Shown here piece after piece: positions 59,409 through 64,000 of a stretch of DNA of 64,000 nucleotides. The notes under the pieces were generated by a model. That model had not been told where the DNA came from. It worked only from the letters and a program-made list of their open reading frames with translations, and searched no databases. A program made the translations under genes and the position numbers. The DNA is from Pyricularia pennisetigena (Eukaryota > Ascomycota > Sordariomycetes > Magnaporthales > Pyriculariaceae): the NCBI RefSeq assembly GCF_004337985.1, contig NC_043740.1, forward strand, positions 1,095,080-1,159,079, in the 5' to 3' direction. Each line of letters starts with the position of its first letter. The first letter of the stretch is position 1.

Positions 59409-60845
59409 ATGGACAGTCAACCTGTACTCAGCGTGGCCATTGTCGGCGCCGGTATAGCCGGTTTGACTGCCACCATTGCGCTTCAGGGCAAACCGGGCAT
59501 TGATGTGCGCATCTACGAGCGCACAAAGGAGCTACGCGAGGTAGGCGCAACTATCGCCCTGGGACCGAATGGGCTGAGGACCTTGGAGAGGTTGGGGATC
59601 AACAATGCGCTGAATGATTCAATTGCTTTCCGCAACAAATCGGGGCACCCCATGATATACCGGTAAGTAGGCAGATGACAAAAAACGCCAAGCGACGTGC
59701 TAATTTTCACCATCAAAAGTCACGCCCAAACAAACGAAACCGTGTCCGTCGACAGCCACGCCGGCCACATTGAGCCGCGCCATCGCACCGCCCGCTTCTT
59801 CAGACCGCACCTGCAGCGCGCCCTCCTCCAACACGTCGACCCGGCCCGTTTACATCTCGGAAAGGCTTTTTCTGCAGTCGAACCGACGCAGGACGGTTCC
59901 AGGGTTGTATTGAGCTTCGCCGACGGAACCACCGCCGAGGCAGACGTCGTCCTCGGTGCCGACGGCATCCATTCGGCCGTCCGCCGCGCCTTCGTCCCAG
60001 AATCCCGCGCCCGCTGGACCGGCTGGGTCGTCTTCCGCTCCGTGTTCCCCCGCTCCGTCGTCGCCCACATTCCGGACCTGCCCGACGAGGCCGTCCACTA
60101 CTGGGGCGTCGACCGGACCCTCTTCCTCTCTCCCCTCGCCGGCGGCGGCGGCGGCGGCGAGGATCTGTTTGCGATCGTGGCCTCAACCCAGTGCGACCCG
60201 GAGGCAGCCGGAGATGGCCAGGACCCGGTGTGGAACAGGGAGGGCAGCCTGGAAGAGGTACAGGAGCTGTACAAAGACTGGCATCCCACGCTGCGCGCAA
60301 TCATTCAAGCAAACCCTCACACGCGAGTATACCACAACGCCGCCGCCGACGGGCTGGACTCTTGGGTGTTGGGCGGCGGCAGGGTGACCCTGGCAGGGGA
60401 CGCGGCGCACGCGCACGGAGGAGCCTTCGCGGCGGGCGGGAGCCTGGCCATCGACGACGCCTGGGCGTTTGCGCAATCCATACTGCACGTGTTTGCCGGA
60501 GAGGTGTCTCCGGCCTCGGTCGTCGTCGACGCTGGCGGCTCGGCGAGGTGGGTTTCGCCGACGCCGCCGCTGCAACCAAAACAAAAGGGTGACAAGGTTG
60601 CCGCTGCTCTGAGGCTGTACGAAAGGACACGCAAGCAACACACGGACCGCGTGCAAAAGACTGTGGCCAACAAGAACGAGGCGACTTTGCAGCGGCTGAG
60701 GACCGGTGTGGTCGAGACGGACCAGGAGCTCCGGCGGCGGATGCGGACCAGGCAGGACCTTGCTTGGATTCACGAGCATGACGTGGTGTCAGCATTCATA
60801 AAGGCAGTCGGTTCCTCCGAAGAACAGCAAGCCAGCCGCCTCTAA
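59409..60845 (+). CDS. FAD-dependent monooxygenase (salicylate-hydroxylase-like)
   Basis: Two exons: 59409-59662 and 59720-60845, intron GTAAGT...AAAG of 57 bp; the junction restores GHPMIYR-HAQTNETVSVD. The product is about 459 residues, usual for the family. I start at the ATG at 59409 because it leads straight into the FAD-binding strand. Motifs: VAIVGAGIAGL (GxGxxG, residues about 8-18), VLGADGIHSAVR (DG motif) and LAGDAAHAHGGAFAAGG (GD motif, ribityl binding). A GGGGGG loop is encoded by GGC repeats near 60141-60160. Hydroxylates a small, often aromatic, substrate with NAD(P)H and O2; cytosolic. High GC and no RIP. Confidence 0.88.
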
Positions 60846-61329
60846 ATTAAAGTTGGTGGAGATGCTTTACCATCTATTAATTGTGGGTTGAGCTACAGGG
60901 GGTCCGCGAACCTCAACCCACAAGCATAGTTTTCTTGCTCGGGCGCCGCATGGAACGGAACATTTAATCCGGGACTATGAAAACTTCCGCTCCATTCACC
61001 GACCTCCTGTCAAGTAGCTATTACTAAAACCCTCCACCTTGCGACACCTCCATTTTTTAGCATTTTTCATTAATCCCTACTATGAGTCGTATAAGCTGGG
61101 GAACCAGAAATTTCTTTTTTCTTCATTCGATCCCTTGTGTTGGCAATAATTGGGGGACTAGTCTAATACGTCGAGTTGACTTTGTAACTCACGTGTGCCC
61201 TCGGTTGGCCGAGAAAAAAGGGTCATGACTGCGGTACATATAATGTAATTGGTAATATATTATTTGGCTTTTGGGCGGCTTTCCTCCCCAACAATCCATC
61301 GTAACGATGACCTTTTCTTTCAAATAACG
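60846..61329. other. Downstream region of the monooxygenase gene
   Basis: No gene seen. GC falls from here toward the right. A pyrimidine-rich stretch and T-runs (about 61110-61120) could serve 3' end formation. Confidence 0.35.
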
Positions 61330-61580
61330 CCTGCCAAAACCCGAATACAGGTTTAACCTAGCCCGGCCCACCAGCCCATAGGTTTTTGACGGGATAACAA
61401 AAAAAGAATAGAATAGAAATTTAATTCATATATTCCATATTTCATCTTTTCTACTTTATGTCTTAAGTATAAAGTTTGTCTTTATATTATATCTTGATTA
61501 ATCAAGTTACTTGGACTAATACGCAATATATATATCTATTTACGGGCTTTGTAGGGTGGGCCGCAGGTTGTCATTTGTTA
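61330..61580. repeat. MITE-like repeat with GC-rich type II end
   Basis: Begins with AAAACCCGAATACAGGTTTA and TAGCCCGGCCCACCAGCCCA, continues AT-rich, and ends near TTACGGGCTTTGTAGGGTGGG. The same order occurs at 62860-63220, so this is a dispersed element with GC-rich ends and AT-rich middle. Confidence 0.6.
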
Positions 61581-61841
61581 GATTGCTGTTTACATTTTGC
61601 TTCGTATAGTTGAACTGATTAGGGTCTATCGTTAAAAACTCCACAATATTCTCAACGGGCGGAGTTTGTTACAACTTTTATATTTTAAATATACTAAAAT
61701 GGTAGCTGGAGACTGTTTCTACCTGAAAGGAAAAAAAACCCCCCATGATATGATGTCGAACCCATTGAAAATCACCACGGGAAACCCAAAACTTCCAGAT
61801 GTCCACCATTGGCCAACTTTATAAGCAGCTCCTTCACCCGC

Positions 61842-62105
61842 CTAACCATGGAGAACATTGGCTACCTCCACACAAAAATTGCTGCGAGCGTTGTGATCAG
61901 GCCAAAGTTCGATGTTTAGCGGCTGGTGCATACAATGCTCATACGCTTGGTCCCATTCCGGTGATGGTCCCTTCAGTCTGCGGTGTAAGCGGGGCGTTTC
62001 AAGCGAACCATACTTGCTTTCGCTCGTGGAGCCATCGGCACCGTGATTACCGATGACGGCGGCGGTGGCCACTGTGAGGAGAGTAAAGATGGCGAAAGTC
62101 TTCAT
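61842..62105 (-). CDS. Small secreted protein, effector-like candidate
   Basis: 87 residues with a signal peptide MKTFAIFTLLTVATAAVIG (cleavage likely after Ala16 or near Gly19). The mature part is about 68 residues, with two cysteines (Cys58, Cys78) and a dibasic HRRL site at 41-44 that could be a Kex2 cut. The rest is hydrophilic with WDQAYEHCMHQPLNIELWPD. No family recognised. A TTTATAAAGG sequence lies about 205 bp upstream on the minus strand. It is flanked by MITE-like repeats. Effector role is inferred only from size, secretion and context. Confidence 0.55.
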   Translation of the reverse strand: MKTFAIFTLLTVATAAVIGNHGADGSTSESKYGSLETPRLHRRLKGPSPEWDQAYEHCMHQPLNIELWPDHNARSNFCVEVANVLHG

Positions 62106-62340
62106 TGTGAAACCAAATTCAAGAGTAGCTCGTTTATCTGAGAAATTTTATGGAGAGGCTTGGGTAGAAATGGCAGAAGAAGAGACGTGTAGGAGGCTCG
62201 AGGAGCAAATATAACGTGATAGTAAACAATAGGAACTGCTATGTTGTATATTTCGAAGCGTGATGATTTCGGAGGAGATTCCTGTAGTTGGATGACTCTC
62301 CGTGCCCTTTATAAATGTGTAGAAATTGAAAACTTTTATA

Positions 62341-62855
62341 TCTAATCTCTATACTAATATGTGTTTCTCTGCGCATTTAATTGTTATCAATTTCAGACTT
62401 CATGCGTACTTTGCGCTTAGCATAAACAAATAAACCCAACGCATATATGTGTACCGACTTTTCTTTTCGGCCCAATCCCCGATTTAGTGATCTTCTTTTT
62501 AGCTTATATGCGGTTGTAGGCAGACAATAAGCTGAAAATCGTTTTCGTGGTGACGGTCTTTTAACAAACACTTACTATTTGTATATAAAAGCTATCGTTT
62601 CCCAGTCCCTCTTTACAAAGTGTAAGAAGGTTTGTAAATATATACTTAAGTATTATTTTTTCACGACGTCCTGTTATATTTTAACCTGCCGGAAACTCGA
62701 TAGTGCTTTTCTAAAAAAAAAAAGTATATATCACTGTTAATATACTATAAACCATACTTTTAACAATAATATATGTATTGGAATAATAGAGACTATTGCT
62801 CATAAAAGAACATGGCAGTACTATGTAGAATGTGCGGTCCCTGGAGAGTTTAATT
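62341..62855. other. AT-rich intergenic DNA
   Basis: No supported gene; short frames only. Upstream of the second secreted-protein gene. Confidence 0.35.
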
Positions 62856-63220
62856 ATAAGCGCCCGCAGGCCCGCACTAGGGCCTATCAAAACCCGAAAA
62901 CAGGTATAACCTAGCCCGGCCCAACGACCCATAAGTTTTGAGCGGGGACCCGTAATAGCCCACGGGGTTTTTTGGACGGGTTCATGGGTGCCCGCAGGTT
63001 GTGTTTTGAAACGGATATAAAGAAAAGAAAAGAAAAGAAAAGATTTCATTATAAAATGAAATTTAGTAAGCATAGTCCGTATTTTTTAGTCCAAATATAG
63101 TTCTTTTATATTACACTGTAATTAATAAGATTATGTATATTATTCGCAATATGTATACTTATTTAATTATTCATTTATTTACCGGCTTTGTACGGCGGCC
63201 GGCGTCTTGTTGAAAAAGCC
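62856..63220. repeat. MITE-like repeat with GC-rich type II end
   Basis: Larger copy of the 61330 repeat: AAAACCCGAAAACAGGTATA, TAGCCCGGCCCAACGACCCA, ACGGGGTTTTTTGGACGGGT, an AAAAG repeat (63020-63041), then AT-rich DNA to TTTACCGGCTTTGTACGGCG. Confidence 0.6.
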
Positions 63221-63249
63221 CGCGTTCAGTTTGCGGCCAGGGCAGGCCC

Positions 63250-63471
63250 TAGTCCCAGGGCTCATCCCTGAAGCCCAGAGCTCCACAACAGATCCACTTC
63301 GTGGCTCAATTGCGGCTTTGCAATGTACCTGTGGGTCCAAGCAAAGAACGCTCTGGTTCAGCGCGATTTTTCGGACAATGTAGTTGGCCGAAAAGCCATG
63401 TGGCTGAAAGGTACATAGAGCGCTCGGTCCCCACTGCGAAGCAAGGGGGTCTAGTCTGAGCACTGAGACTA
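63250..63471 (+). mobile_element. 222-bp miniature MULE-like element
   Basis: A left end (TAGTCCCAGGGCTC, 63250) is joined directly to a right end (GAGCACTGAGACTA, 63471) with no body. Both halves match 2495-4365 well and keep higher GC than the long copies. Flanking 9-mers GGCAGGCCC and GGCGGCCCC agree at 7 of 9 bases, which may be a decayed duplication. Confidence 0.75.
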
Positions 63472-63577
63472 GGCGGCCCCCCCAACAAAAGATTTAACCC
63501 ACCCACGGGTCGCCCGCCCCACCAATTTGGGCTAACACGGGCCCCCGTGGGGGGGGGGGGGGGGGGGGGGGGGGGGG
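63472..63577. repeat. Partial GC-rich type I repeat ending in a G29 run
   Basis: The complement matches 33549 (GACCCGTGGGTGGGTT, GGTGGGGCGG, CACGGGGGCCCGTG). It runs into 29 consecutive G (63549-63577). The run may be expanded in vivo or mis-sized in assembly. Confidence 0.6.
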
Positions 63578-63599
63578 AAGGTTCGGAATGCCTTAGCCT

Positions 63600-64000
63600 G
63601 CCCAAAGTGCTGTTTCTTTTTTTTTAAAGTAAACCTCATCGCAAATAACTTGATTTGTTATTTGCTTGCTTAGTCTAGAATCTTCTTCTTTCCGTAATCT
63701 ACTACCTACACGCCTGCAAATTTGCCACCACTGCTTAGGGGTGGTGTCCAACAACTAATTTGCAGATTAATTTATATATTTTTGATTCATTAGGATTAAT
63801 ACACGGTCGGTATATCCTATTTTCACCCCTACCACCATCGCACATAAAGTTTTACACTGTGCAAGGAGGGCTGAATTTTTCGCCAGATACCGTGGTAAGT
63901 TTAAGCGGTAACAACAAAGTCCCAATATCTCTGTCACGATTTGATTACACAAGGGATAAATGATGTGAAAAAGTTTTCAATTTGGAAAAACTATCTTTTG
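63600..64000. other. Window end, no supported gene
   Basis: Short frames only. A hairpin with arms CTGCAAATT and AATTTGCAG (about 63714-63766) contains an inner CACCACTGCTTAGGGGTGGTG. Confidence 0.35.

Noticed and set aside
59800..60300. Several 80-200-codon frames antisense to the monooxygenase
   Set aside because: High-GC shadow frames; the sense gene has all family motifs.
1..64000. CRISPR array, prokaryotic operons or phage genes
   Set aside because: No regularly spaced identical repeats; introns and eukaryotic transposons show a fungal genome.

Overview
The window looks like an accessory, repeat-packed region of a filamentous ascomycete (Pezizomycotina). Three observations support this. 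Short GT-AG introns interrupt the two clear metabolic genes. Fungal Copia, Fot1/pogo, hAT and Mutator-like elements are present. Most repeats are AT-rich and full of stop codons in the pattern left by repeat-induced point mutation (RIP: C-to-T / G-to-A). Two GC-balanced islands (about 24.4-31.8 kb and 56.3-61.3 kb) hold the intact genes; nearly everything else is decayed transposon.

Layout. 1-2257: unidentified decayed minus-strand coding relic. 2258-5991: one non-autonomous Mutator-like element (MULE) nested in another. 5992-9940: minus-strand Copia relic. 9941-17614: a full-length but RIP-mutated plus-strand Copia element with two LTRs. 17615-20410: a second plus-strand Copia fragment cut by a MULE end. 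20662-20775: GC-rich repeat. 22554-24387: decayed Fot1/pogo element (family B). 24.4-29.7 kb: gene island with a small secreted protein, a weak hypothetical ORF and a GRF-type zinc-ribbon protein. 29736-31593 and 33789-35646: two intact, near-identical Fot1/pogo elements (family A) with TA target duplications. Between them lies a truncated copy of the secreted-protein promoter and signal peptide. 35.65-39 kb: AT minisatellite and a hAT transposase relic. 42006-42562: solo LTR with a perfect 5-bp duplication. 44842-46679: second decayed family-B pogo element. 46819-50351: minus-strand Copia with its 3' LTR. 50352-53590: plus LTR and leader holding another MULE. 53591-55394: a further MULE. 56.3-61.3 kb: a divergent gene pair, an ACS-family MFS transporter and a FAD-dependent monooxygenase, probably co-regulated. 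61.8-62.1 kb: a second small secreted protein. 62.8-63.6 kb: GC-rich repeats and a 222-bp miniature MULE.

The most interesting signals are: (i) the MULE-like non-autonomous family, supported by 9-bp target duplications, nesting and a paralogous empty site; (ii) apparent gene conversion between two RIP-mutated Copia copies; (iii) two un-RIPed pogo elements whose differences all fall in the 3' third; (iv) a secreted-protein signal peptide and promoter copied and fused to unrelated sequence; and (v) GC-rich repeats with inverted ends that recur at hAT and MULE borders. All family assignments come from reading motifs; no database search was possible.
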